DNA of 64,000 nt from NCBI GenBank assembly GCA_024655905.1, contig JANLFP010000010.1, positions 1-64,000 of the forward strand. The letters are read 5' to 3'. Source of the stretch: Tepidanaerobacteraceae bacterium. GTDB taxonomy: Bacteria; Bacillota; Thermosediminibacteria; Thermosediminibacterales; Tepidanaerobacteraceae. Below are positions 45,365 through 53,796 of this stretch, one piece after another. Below the pieces are notes generated by a model that did not search any database, was not told the DNA's origin, and worked only from the letters and a program-made list of their open reading frames with translations. The number at the start of each line of letters is the position of its first letter. The first letter of the stretch is position 1. Position numbers and translations under genes: made by a program.

Positions 45365-48300
45365 TTATATCACTTTCTGTTTCAATCGATTCCTAACTTC
45401 CTCGGGTATCAGGTCCTCCACCCTTCCCGTTGCGAGGCAGATGTTGGAATCGGCTGCACCGTAGTAAACGAGGATTTCATCGTTATCATCCAGCACTTCT
45501 TTGTCCAATGCCGGCACCGCGCCGCAGGTGAAAACCACATTGGGCACCCAGCTTACACCGGCCTTGCCTATTTCACATTCGGTTTCGGGCGAAAGTACAG
45601 GATTCGGGGAACGATATAACAACCTTCCCGGGTCCTTTAAGTCCACCAGAATTACCCCCAGCCTGTAAACCATTTCCCTGTCAACCCCATGGTATATGAG
45701 GAGCCAGCCGTATTTCGTTTTTATCGGCTGCGCGCCTGCGCCTATTTTCAGAGAATCCCACATCATGCCGGACCGGGGACCCATGATTATCTTGTGGCCA
45801 TCTCGGGGCCAGGGAAATACCAGTTCGTCCGAGTAGGAAATCCATATGCTGGGTTCTATACGATGGTATATAACGTATTTGCCTTCAATTTTCTCCGGAA
45901 ACAGAAAGGCATCTTTGTCCCATAAACCGGGAAACGCAAATCCCCTTCTCTTCCACCTGTCAAAGTCCCTGTTCAAAAAGTCTGCCACCGGAATTGACGC
46001 TGCCGCTATTTGAGCCACCACGCCATCATAGGCGGTATAAAGCATAAAAATCTCATCGCCGATTATTACAACCCTGGGATCCTCGCACCCTTTTCTTTCC
46101 TGTTCCCTTTCCGGTATAAACACCGGCTTATCCAGCCTTTCTATAATATTGTAGCCATCCGATATGGCAAGACCTATCCTTGAAATGTTATCCTGCCCAA
46201 AGGCCCTGTACAGCAGATACACTTTATCTTTTATTCGAAAAGCCGCAGTATTTAGCACGTATTTATTTTCCCACCAGTGTCCTTTTATTGGATCAAGAAG
46301 CGGATTTCTGTCGAATCTTTTTAATTCACGGGCTCTAGGCCAATTTTCCAGCTCTTGAATAACAATTTCCTCTCTGGGAGGCTTTACTCCCAGAAGTACT
46401 ATTGTCAGATCACTGCTTTCGCGCCCCAGGCTCACCAGTTGAAACACTTGTTCCAGAATTTCTCCCGGATCATAACCCAATTCTTTATAAATTTCTTCCA
46501 ATAAATCGTGGTTAAACCAGTCCCTTTCGATGTGCAGGGACAGCGGAGTAGGAATGCCTTCACCGCCTTTGAAGCTGTAACTCGCCCAGGTCCATGCCGA
46601 ACACGGGAAAAAAGTACCATCTTCTAGCATCAGCCCGAGGCCGTATCCATCGGCCATAGCAGCTATCCTGGCCGAATCTTCCATTCTGTTTTCATCAGCC
46701 AGTCTTGCCGCCAGCTTTTTCAGTCTGGCTGCAAATTGCCGGTGATGCCAGTTCTCAAAAATATGATGCGCAGAAAAAGTCGCTTTGCCGTAGTGTCCCA
46801 AAATTGAATTGACAAATTTTCTTCCAACTTCCTTTCGTTCCCTCACATAGGCCTTCCAAATATCGGAAAAATGTTCTGCCTCCACTATGCTCTTGGCAAC
46901 TCTCGTGAAATAGCGAAGTTTCGGATAATCGCCGCCCATGCCTTTTCCCAGATTCATAATGGCTATCCGGGCGGTAAGGCGGTTTAGATCCGATATCTCC
47001 CGAAGCTCGTTCAATGCCGGGAACTTATTTCTGCTCACTACCATGGGGGAAAGTTCCACTTCTTCAAAACTGTCGGGCCGCAGATTGTCCTTCAGCCAGT
47101 AGAATATACGGTCAAAATAATCTTTATCCTCGGTAAATTGGGCAAGAGTCAGTATATCCCGGACATCCACATTATCCAGAAGCTGGCGCATGTTTCTGAA
47201 GCCCAATCTAATAATCAGATTTCTCGGTGGAAATTCGTACAAAAGCTTTCTGAGTATTTCCCATTTTACCGCCATGATTTTGTTGTGCGGAAAAATTTCA
47301 AAAAGCCTTTTCACCATTGTCATTGTGCCTTCTTCAGTATAAAGATCGCCCGGGCACAATGCATCTATCGTCTTTTCCACACCTGTCAAGAAAGATTCAT
47401 AGCCTTTTAGCAAATCGTCAGACAAACCGCGGCTGTTGATGCCGATGTTCCGCATATAATCTTCAAATGCCGCTTCATATCTTTTTTGCAGCTTCTTGAA
47501 TATCTCGCCGGTATAAACCTCCCTTTTGTTTGCACCGGTGAGCTTTTTCGGCATGACTATAGGCACACCCGGGATAAATTCCAGATAATCCAGAGGCATG
47601 AGAACCGGCCTTGTTTCCTGAACTTTTTTGCCCCAGTTGTGGATAAATTCTTGCCTGAAATTAAAAAAAGCATCGGCGTATTCTTTATATATATCGCGAA
47701 TCATTGCCGGAAAAATTGCATTGGTCTCTATTCCGTTTTCTTCCAATATCTTTTTGGGTTCGGCCGTTTTTGCCAGAATTCCGGCAATAAGACCTTCATA
47801 GACCGTCATCAGGGACTCCAGAGAATCCTTTTTTCCAGCATCGTCTAAAAAACCGAATCCGATTAAAAATTCATACACAATTTTAGCCCAGGCAGAAGGG
47901 GATATATATACGGTTTTAATGGAATCTTGCGCCGCCTTTTCCAGTATGTCGTTCGATTCAGCGCTCAGCACCCTGCTAAAGAAGTTCTGATAATGATGAT
48001 AACCTTCTTTAAAAGAATCCACAAAATCATTATAATTGCACATTATTTCATCGGGGAACTCCTTGCTTTCTTCCCTAATCGCGTCAAGGGATTCAACAAC
48101 AGGTTTCCGGTCCAGCCATACATCCTCATCCCTTTTTATGCATTCGAATAAAGCGCAGGCTCTTTGTTTGAAAACAATACTTTTTTTGCAGAAATCGGGC
48201 GCAGATAGCTTGGTGCCCAAACTTACTTCGCAAATCTTTTTTTTCCATTTTAAAACAGTAGTAATAAGCCACGGATCAAAGCCATAACCACCCGCCAGTT

Positions 48301-48928
48301 CCTGGAACTGGTCGAACTCCACGCAAATGTCTTCCACCAAGTCGTGGGAAAATGAATAAATACCGCTTAATGGATCGCTTACTTCTACTCTGTATAAAGC
48401 TGCCAGCAGCGGTGCAATCAAAAGCGATCCCGCCGGATCCTCAAAAGGGTGCCGTTGAAAAGAAGCAATCGTCAAGTCGTAATCATTCAATATGGGCTGC
48501 GTCAACTTATCAATCCATTCCGGCTTTATGCCCTGACTGCCACGGCTTTGCAAATCTGCTGCCAGCAGTGTTACGTCAGCTTCAAAGTAACGGGCCAGTT
48601 CGAATATCGCCCTGATGCTCCATCCCCTTCCCTTCATTTTCCGGGGCATCACAAAAGCTGCAACCGGCATGTTTTCAAATTCTTTTTTCAGCATTTCTGG
48701 TATATGCGCACCTCGAGGATCCCCGGCACATATTACAAGCTTCCGACCGGAACTATTCTTCATACTGGCCAGAGATGCCTTCACTACATCGGTCAAAGTC
48801 TGTTCTTCATTATAAAAAGGGATGCCGATAATAACATCTATACCCTCAAAATGCTGCAACTGATTTTTTACTAGATTCAACATGTCGGAAAAGAAATTTT
48901 CCCCATTGATTCCACTTGTTGTGCTCAC
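45365..48928 (-). CDS. GT81-like glycosyltransferase fused to a GH130 module
   Basis: A 1187-residue cytosolic protein with two enzyme-like ends. Residues about 28-260 form a GT-A fold: IDVIIGIPFYNEEQTL, MPRKMKGRGWSIRAIF, LLAADLQSRG and DYDLTIASFQRHP...SDPLSGIYSF. This resembles GT81 glucosyl(phospho)glycerate synthases, but the metal motif reads AAD instead of DAD. Residues about 868-1187 are GH130: EDPRV with Asp950 as general acid, then IKTKYGWLLIYHGVD. GH130 enzymes phosphorolyse or hydrolyse beta-mannosides. The middle (300-860) is mostly helical and unassigned. It is last of a three-gene operon. A sugar polymer or solute synthase with its own remodelling domain is my inference. Confidence 0.7.
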   Translation of the reverse strand: MSTTSGINGENFFSDMLNLVKNQLQHFEGIDVIIGIPFYNEEQTLTDVVKASLASMKNSSGRKLVICAGDPRGAHIPEMLKKEFENMPVAAFVMPRKMKGRGWSIRAIFELARYFEADVTLLAADLQSRGSQGIKPEWIDKLTQPILNDYDLTIASFQRHPFEDPAGSLLIAPLLAALYRVEVSDPLSGIYSFSHDLVEDICVEFDQFQELAGGYGFDPWLITTVLKWKKKICEVSLGTKLSAPDFCKKSIVFKQRACALFECIKRDEDVWLDRKPVVESLDAIREESKEFPDEIMCNYNDFVDSFKEGYHHYQNFFSRVLSAESNDILEKAAQDSIKTVYISPSAWAKIVYEFLIGFGFLDDAGKKDSLESLMTVYEGLIAGILAKTAEPKKILEENGIETNAIFPAMIRDIYKEYADAFFNFRQEFIHNWGKKVQETRPVLMPLDYLEFIPGVPIVMPKKLTGANKREVYTGEIFKKLQKRYEAAFEDYMRNIGINSRGLSDDLLKGYESFLTGVEKTIDALCPGDLYTEEGTMTMVKRLFEIFPHNKIMAVKWEILRKLLYEFPPRNLIIRLGFRNMRQLLDNVDVRDILTLAQFTEDKDYFDRIFYWLKDNLRPDSFEEVELSPMVVSRNKFPALNELREISDLNRLTARIAIMNLGKGMGGDYPKLRYFTRVAKSIVEAEHFSDIWKAYVRERKEVGRKFVNSILGHYGKATFSAHHIFENWHHRQFAARLKKLAARLADENRMEDSARIAAMADGYGLGLMLEDGTFFPCSAWTWASYSFKGGEGIPTPLSLHIERDWFNHDLLEEIYKELGYDPGEILEQVFQLVSLGRESSDLTIVLLGVKPPREEIVIQELENWPRARELKRFDRNPLLDPIKGHWWENKYVLNTAAFRIKDKVYLLYRAFGQDNISRIGLAISDGYNIIERLDKPVFIPEREQERKGCEDPRVVIIGDEIFMLYTAYDGVVAQIAAASIPVADFLNRDFDRWKRRGFAFPGLWDKDAFLFPEKIEGKYVIYHRIEPSIWISYSDELVFPWPRDGHKIIMGPRSGMMWDSLKIGAGAQPIKTKYGWLLIYHGVDREMVYRLGVILVDLKDPGRLLYRSPNPVLSPETECEIGKAGVSWVPNVVFTCGAVPALDKEVLDDNDEILVYYGAADSNICLATGRVEDLIPEEVRNRLKQKVI

Positions 48929-48940
48929 CGGCTCTCCTCC

Positions 48941-49963
48941 TTAAACGGCAGGAATTAATCTTTGACTTTTTTTCTCGATGACATTCTTTATGGCATGATG
49001 GGCCATAAGAAAGGATATAACCGCTTCGGCCCCTTGATTGAGGTTCACACCATCGGGAACCAGCGCGTCGTGGCACCCCTGAGTGTCTTTATTGTAAAGG
49101 GGTATGCCGTTGATGTTTTTCCCCCAGTACCAGTCATAAGCAATCCTCGCTTTATAAGCGTATTCCGATTCCCCGGTTACAGCAAAAGCCTCAAGGCAAG
49201 CTAGCACTACCGAAGCAGCATCCACCGGCTGCTGATCGAAATCGGGTATAAAACTTTGCCTGTGCCACCATCCCCGGTTTCCAACGATGTTTAAATATCC
49301 CTTTTTAAAAAGAGAGTCCGTCAGGAAGTCAAGAGTGTCCTTCGCAACTTTCAGAGCTCTGGCGTTGCCGCTGACCCTGTAAAAACCAAAAAGAGCATGA
49401 GGTATTACCGCGTTGCAATAAGTCAATTTATCTTCAAACCACAACCAGTCGGGGCTTCGATTCATTTGGTACAGCATTATAAGCTTATCCGCCATCTGCT
49501 TCGCATAGGGCAGCACCCATAAATACCTGCCTCTATCGATAAGGTTTTCAATTCCAATCAATGCATATGATATGGCTCTCGGAGAATTGAATTTAAATGC
49601 CCTCGGGAGGGCTTTTCCCAATATTTTTTTTGCCATTTTTTCAGTATCGGATATTCCGCAGTTCAGTGCAAAACTCGCCGCGATGATACCCCTCCCCATG
49701 CTGTCTTCGGAATTTATAACGGGCGAAAATTTCCCATCAAGCTTTAAATTCTGCCATATGCCCCTTGAATCCTGAGCCTCTTCAAGGAAACGGATGTATA
49801 TGTTCATTAGCCTCTCTTTTTCCTTCGATTCCATATCCATGGCCACCAGCAGCGCCCTGGCATTGTCGTCTACGGTATATCCGCTTTCTTTTTTCGGCTT
49901 TGATTTGTCTGCGAACTGTATTATGCCGGTAGAATCGGTCATGTTCAAGAAATGCCTGTACAT
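48941..49963 (-). CDS. alpha/alpha-barrel glycosidase-like protein
   Basis: A 340-residue soluble, all-helical protein. The repeats of aromatic and glycine-rich turns (GYTVDDNARALL, SPRAISYALIGIENL, WWHRQSFIPDFDQQPVDAASVV) fit an (alpha/alpha)6 barrel. Such domains often stand behind GT4 transferases in thermophile genomes. The function is not known to me. Its ATG immediately follows the TAG of the GT4 gene, and the GT-GH130 gene starts 13 nt after it, so all three are translated together. Confidence 0.65.
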   Translation of the reverse strand: MYRHFLNMTDSTGIIQFADKSKPKKESGYTVDDNARALLVAMDMESKEKERLMNIYIRFLEEAQDSRGIWQNLKLDGKFSPVINSEDSMGRGIIAASFALNCGISDTEKMAKKILGKALPRAFKFNSPRAISYALIGIENLIDRGRYLWVLPYAKQMADKLIMLYQMNRSPDWLWFEDKLTYCNAVIPHALFGFYRVSGNARALKVAKDTLDFLTDSLFKKGYLNIVGNRGWWHRQSFIPDFDQQPVDAASVVLACLEAFAVTGESEYAYKARIAYDWYWGKNINGIPLYNKDTQGCHDALVPDGVNLNQGAEAVISFLMAHHAIKNVIEKKSQRLIPAV

Positions 49964-51115
49964 CTAGTACACCTTCCTCTCGGCATTCACTTGAAGAATT
50001 CCCTGCAGAATTCGAACATAACTTTTCGCCACTTCTGGCCATAACATGGTCTTGCCGAGCTTCATAGCCCTCTTTTCGAGCTGCGCTTTCAATTGAGGAT
50101 TTGAAAGGATTCTGTCAATCAAATCTGCCAGCTGTTCCGGATTTGCCTCCGATGCTACGAGGCCTCTGCCTTCCGACAGTATCTCTAGAGAATAATCATA
50201 CGGGGTCGATACTATTGCTCTGCCGCATCCCACGGCATACGAGAGCGTTCCGCTTACAGCCTGATTGCGGTGCGGATAGGGCGTCAGGTATATGTCTGTC
50301 ATATGCAGTATCTCGCCCAATTCCTCCAGGCTTATATATCTGTTGATAAATTTGATATTGTCTTTAACGTTCAGTTTTTCTATTAAATCCAGCAGGGAAT
50401 CGCGATAAGTCTCTCCCATCCGCTTCTTCAGATTGGGATGAGTTTCGCCTGCCACCAGATATATTATGTCTGGATATTTTTCTTTTAATATCGATATGGC
50501 TTTAATGCCCAGCTCTATTCCCTTTCCGGGACCAATAAACCCGAATGTGGTGACAAGCGTCCTTCCCGCTATGTTGTAAGACTTCTTCAGCAGTTCCCGG
50601 GGTTTTTCCCTGAACATCGGCACCCCGTGCGGCACAACATATATCTTCTCCACAGGAATCCGGTACACTCTGTTTAAAAGCTCGGATGATCTGCGCGTCA
50701 TGCAAATGACCGCCAGAGCCTTTTTTCCCAGCTTCGCCAGAATCCCCCTCTGTCGGAATCCCGGATGAGGCAAAACAGTATGGGTATTCAATATAAAAGG
50801 TTTGTTCAGATTGGAGGCAAAATCAAGAACAAAACTTCCGTCCCGCCCTCCGAAAATGCCGTACTCATGTTCTATGAAAACCACATCGACTTCAGCCGAG
50901 TTTAAAAACTCCGCCGCGATATTGTAGTCGTCTTTTTTGTCTTCCCTCAGTTCAAATACTACTTCCGGCGGATAATCATACATGGAATTCTTATCGGTAA
51001 TTGCCAGAATGGAAACGTTTTGCCCCCAGATGGCGAGATTGTTTTTCAAATCTCTCGCAAATGACGCAATGCCGCATTCTCTCGGAGGGTAAGTGGATAA
51101 TATGGCTATATTCAT
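49964..51115 (-). CDS. GT4 glycosyltransferase
   Basis: A GT-B fold transferase of about 383 residues, cytosolic, using a nucleotide sugar. The N-terminal acceptor half starts AILSTYPPRECGIASFARDL. The donor half has FGFIGPGKGIELGIKA and the EX7E-like region LTPYPHRNQAVSGTLSYAVGCGRAIVSTPYDYSLEIL. GAGGGGAA is 9 nt before the ATG at 51115. It is first of a three-gene operon with the barrel protein and the GT-GH130 fusion. The sugar and acceptor are unknown. Confidence 0.85.
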   Translation of the reverse strand: MNIAILSTYPPRECGIASFARDLKNNLAIWGQNVSILAITDKNSMYDYPPEVVFELREDKKDDYNIAAEFLNSAEVDVVFIEHEYGIFGGRDGSFVLDFASNLNKPFILNTHTVLPHPGFRQRGILAKLGKKALAVICMTRRSSELLNRVYRIPVEKIYVVPHGVPMFREKPRELLKKSYNIAGRTLVTTFGFIGPGKGIELGIKAISILKEKYPDIIYLVAGETHPNLKKRMGETYRDSLLDLIEKLNVKDNIKFINRYISLEELGEILHMTDIYLTPYPHRNQAVSGTLSYAVGCGRAIVSTPYDYSLEILSEGRGLVASEANPEQLADLIDRILSNPQLKAQLEKRAMKLGKTMLWPEVAKSYVRILQGILQVNAERKVY

Positions 51116-51312
51116 AAGCATTTCCCCTCTATATTATTTTTTGTTTTGCATGTCCAATGTCATATTAATATTATTTTATATTAAGCCATGTATTATCCAA
51201 ACACGGTACCAGCAATTATCCGTTATCTGATATTTCTTTATTAATGATAATTTTACCATCAATTTTGCTCAAGTTCAAACGTAATAAAAAAGTGCAATCA
51301 AGAGAAAACCGC

Positions 51313-51329
51313 CCTGAGATTTTTTCAGG
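51313..51329 (-). terminator. weak terminator of the 161-aa gene
   Basis: CCTGA and TCAGG flank GATTTTT; outer bases add partial pairing. On the minus strand GGCGGTTTTCTCTT follows. It lies 40 nt past the gene end. Confidence 0.45.
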
Positions 51330-51368
51330 ACGACTTCTTTAAAAATAATGGTTATTATTAGTTTTATA

Positions 51369-51854
51369 TTAAAAAATTTTCCTCATTTGGCTCCTCCTGT
51401 TATATAATTCCCTGACAAAATCCCCAATATCTATTATAAAACATCCCCGCTTTAGCCAGGCCGTTTTTATATCGGGCCTTATGAGCGGAATCTCCAGTAC
51501 GGCGCTTTCAGAGTACAGTTTTAAAGAGAGACGCTGTACCATTTCACCGGGGTCCAGCCAGATATTTGTTTCCAGATGAAGCTTTATGTCATCTTCATCG
51601 TCCACAAATATTATTTCCTGCGGAACCGCACCATGCGCCTCAAAAATGCCCGCAAGATCCCGATAATCATAACACCTTTTTCTTCCTATGGCGGCCAGCC
51701 GTTTGCCTCCCGTGATTGTGCCGGAAAATTCATAAGTGTCTCTTGATTCGCTCCCTTCCAATTTCTTCCCGTTAAAAAGAACCTCCATGGCCAATTCATA
51801 ACCCGGATTTATTGGTACTGCCGTTCGGGTATAAAGTTCAAGCCCGGTTTTCAT
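51369..51854 (-). CDS. hypothetical protein, 161 aa
   Basis: A soluble protein without signal peptide or helices in the membrane. It reads mostly as beta strands (TAVPINPGYELAMEVLFNGK, ETNIWLDPGEMVQRLSLKLY) and ends with a basic helix. I do not recognise a family. A GGGAGGG ribosome site precedes ATG by about 8 nt, and a hairpin follows, so it is probably a real single-gene unit. It lies upstream of, and on the same strand as, the glycosyltransferase operon. Confidence 0.6.
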   Translation of the reverse strand: MKTGLELYTRTAVPINPGYELAMEVLFNGKKLEGSESRDTYEFSGTITGGKRLAAIGRKRCYDYRDLAGIFEAHGAVPQEIIFVDDEDDIKLHLETNIWLDPGEMVQRLSLKLYSESAVLEIPLIRPDIKTAWLKRGCFIIDIGDFVRELYNRRSQMRKIF

Positions 51855-52048
51855 AAAATTCTCCCTCCCATTTGATAGACGTTCATATTATTATATTCTT
51901 CCGGCCATGCAGTGGCTACCGGGCAAAAATTTAAATCTGGCGATTGTCAAATCAAGCAGGAATAATTTGATGCGCATAGAATATAAATTATAATGATTCT
52001 TTAAAATTTTTAATGCGCTTTATATCATCAAAGGTGGGGGGAAAAGCG

Positions 52049-52414
52049 TTGAAGAACTTGGGCGAGTTCAAGCAGGAAATCATTAAGATAAACAACCAAA
52101 TAAACGAAGAGATGTACGGCAGGGGTCTGGATTGGCAAAAAATTGAAATTATAGGAGACAAAATAATAATACTCGCTTTAAACCGCAGGATATCTGTATT
52201 GAAGCATATAGATGGAAAGGATTCCCTTACCGCAAGGCTTATGGATCTTGCGCTTCTCAATGAATTTAAGGTTCGATTCAAGGCATGTTTTGAGGAAGTA
52301 TTCGGATTAAAAGTCAGAAGTGTGTTGAAAGATTACGATCCCGTCAATCAACTGGCCGGCACCATTATAATAACCGTTGAACCCGTGGAGGAATTTCTGT
52401 CAAGAGAAGATTAA
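52049..52414 (+). CDS. DUF2294-like protein
   Basis: A 121-residue soluble protein. The pattern INEEMYGRGLDWQKIEIIGDKIIILALN followed by a helical middle and FKACFEEVFGLKVRSVLKDYD...GTIIITVEPV resembles the DUF2294 family, whose function is unknown. Start is TTG at 52049, because GGTGGGGGG lies 7 nt upstream; the ATG at 52013 has no ribosome site. It is a stand-alone gene; the next gene has its own promoter. Confidence 0.6.
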   Translation: MKNLGEFKQEIIKINNQINEEMYGRGLDWQKIEIIGDKIIILALNRRISVLKHIDGKDSLTARLMDLALLNEFKVRFKACFEEVFGLKVRSVLKDYDPVNQLAGTIIITVEPVEEFLSRED

Positions 52415-52462
52415 GCAAGAATAATGATAAAGTTTATCATCAATAAAAATTCGATTCGAGTC

Positions 52463-52491
52463 TTGACAAAATTATCATAAGTCTGTATATT
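52463..52491 (+). promoter_or_regulatory. promoter of the NIF3-like operon
   Basis: A consensus pair, TTGACA (52463-52468) and TATATT (52486-52491), with 17 nt between. The message would start near 52498, leaving a leader of about 190 nt with strong structure. Confidence 0.75.
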
Positions 52492-52559
52492 ATTTATTAA
52501 GATTTATTTATCTTTAAAAAAATATTGGACTGGATAAGAAAGATCCGCGAGGATAGTTC

Positions 52560-52660
52560 GAGGCCGTCAAATAAATACTTTAATAGGGAAATGTTTTATC
52601 ATTTTCCTGGAGGAATGATGGTGAGATTTTCCCATGAGGAAGTATTTATTTGGCGGCCTC
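52560..52660 (+). promoter_or_regulatory. long structured leader with 21-bp closing stem
   Basis: Bases 52560-52580 and 52640-52660 are inverted copies with one G-T difference (GAGGCCGTC... against ...GGCGGCCTC). Inside, GGGAAA pairs with TTTCCC, and ATCATT-TTCCT pairs with AGGA-ATGAT. The whole 101 nt folds as one rod ending 27 nt before the ATG of the NIF3-like gene. It matches no riboswitch I know. A miniature inverted-repeat element is the other possibility. Confidence 0.6.
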
Positions 52661-52687
52661 TTTATATGTCCAAAAAAGGAGGACAAG

Positions 52688-53692
52688 ATGAAGGTAAAAG
52701 ATATGGTAAATGTGCTCAATAAGATAACAGGAGGGAGGGTTGTATGCGAAACAACAGACATTTTTTCGGGCAAAAACCCTTTTGTAGTGATGAAATCGTC
52801 CAACATCCCCGGAAAATCCGTGATGGAAATCCCCGGCCTAGTTTTCGGCAATCCAGATGCCCAAATCCATAAGGTAGCAGTCACCATGACGCTCACAGAG
52901 GGCAATATAGAACTGGCCGGAGCTACAGGGGTCGATGTCATAGTAGCTCACCACCCTGTAGCGGATGCTGCCAACTCAGGCGGTGTCACTCTGAAGCACT
53001 ATTTAAGCCTGTACAATATTTCGGTTTTCGAGCTTCACGAGGCTTTTCACGGTCTGCATCCCGGCATCGCTTACATTCACGGCCACAGGGCCTTCAGGGT
53101 GGATATAAGATACGGAGGAATCCCCGGAAATATCATGTATGTGGGCAAAGCCCTTGATGACATAAAAACTCTTGGCGATATGCTTTGCCGTTTAAACCGA
53201 ATGATGGACATGGATAAAGAGCTGAAGATATCGGATATGGAAAAATCCCTCATGGGGTGCGGGAACATGAAAGATTCGGCCACGGCAGTGGGTGGGGAAA
53301 TTTATCTGGGAACTCCTGATAGCCCGGTGAACACAATCCTTCATATTTTCCCGCATACGGGCTTTACGGCGGAACACCTTGCAAGAGCAAAAAGCGAGCA
53401 TCCGGAAATAGACACGGTACTGGCCACCATCAGTCGGGTGAAAAAAAACAGCGAACTGGTAAAAAAAGCCGAAGAACTGGGGCTCAATTTCATCTGCGGC
53501 AACTCCCATGCCCTTGAAATATTCGAAAATGGCCTGCCACTTGCTTTTGCCCTTAAGCACTATCTTCCAGAGGATGTGGAGATAGTAGTGTTCCGCGAGA
53601 GAATAACTTCGACACCGCTAGAAAATTTTGGGTCAAAGTATATTCGGGAATATGCAAGGTACATTTCTGAAAATTATTTGATAGAAAAGTGA
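52688..53692 (+). CDS. NIF3-like family protein
   Basis: A protein of 334 residues from the ATG at 52688, which has AAAAGGAGGAC as ribosome site. The motifs VDVIVAHHPVADA, ELHEAFHGLHPGIAYIHGH and FICGNSHALEIFENG resemble the metal-site histidines of NIF3/YbgI-type dinuclear metal proteins, though the spacing is longer than in the core family. No signal peptide. It is followed by a membrane protein gene 104 nt on, on the same strand. Substrate and reaction are unknown. Confidence 0.65.
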   Translation: MKVKDMVNVLNKITGGRVVCETTDIFSGKNPFVVMKSSNIPGKSVMEIPGLVFGNPDAQIHKVAVTMTLTEGNIELAGATGVDVIVAHHPVADAANSGGVTLKHYLSLYNISVFELHEAFHGLHPGIAYIHGHRAFRVDIRYGGIPGNIMYVGKALDDIKTLGDMLCRLNRMMDMDKELKISDMEKSLMGCGNMKDSATAVGGEIYLGTPDSPVNTILHIFPHTGFTAEHLARAKSEHPEIDTVLATISRVKKNSELVKKAEELGLNFICGNSHALEIFENGLPLAFALKHYLPEDVEIVVFRERITSTPLENFGSKYIREYARYISENYLIEK

Positions 53693-53796
53693 ACGGTGAA
53701 AGGGGTGATGATAACAGTCCAGCTTCCTATTTCTTCCTTCTTTAATACCCATTTTTACCCGAAAAACCAAAAAAAATTCAAAAGGAGGTTTCATCA

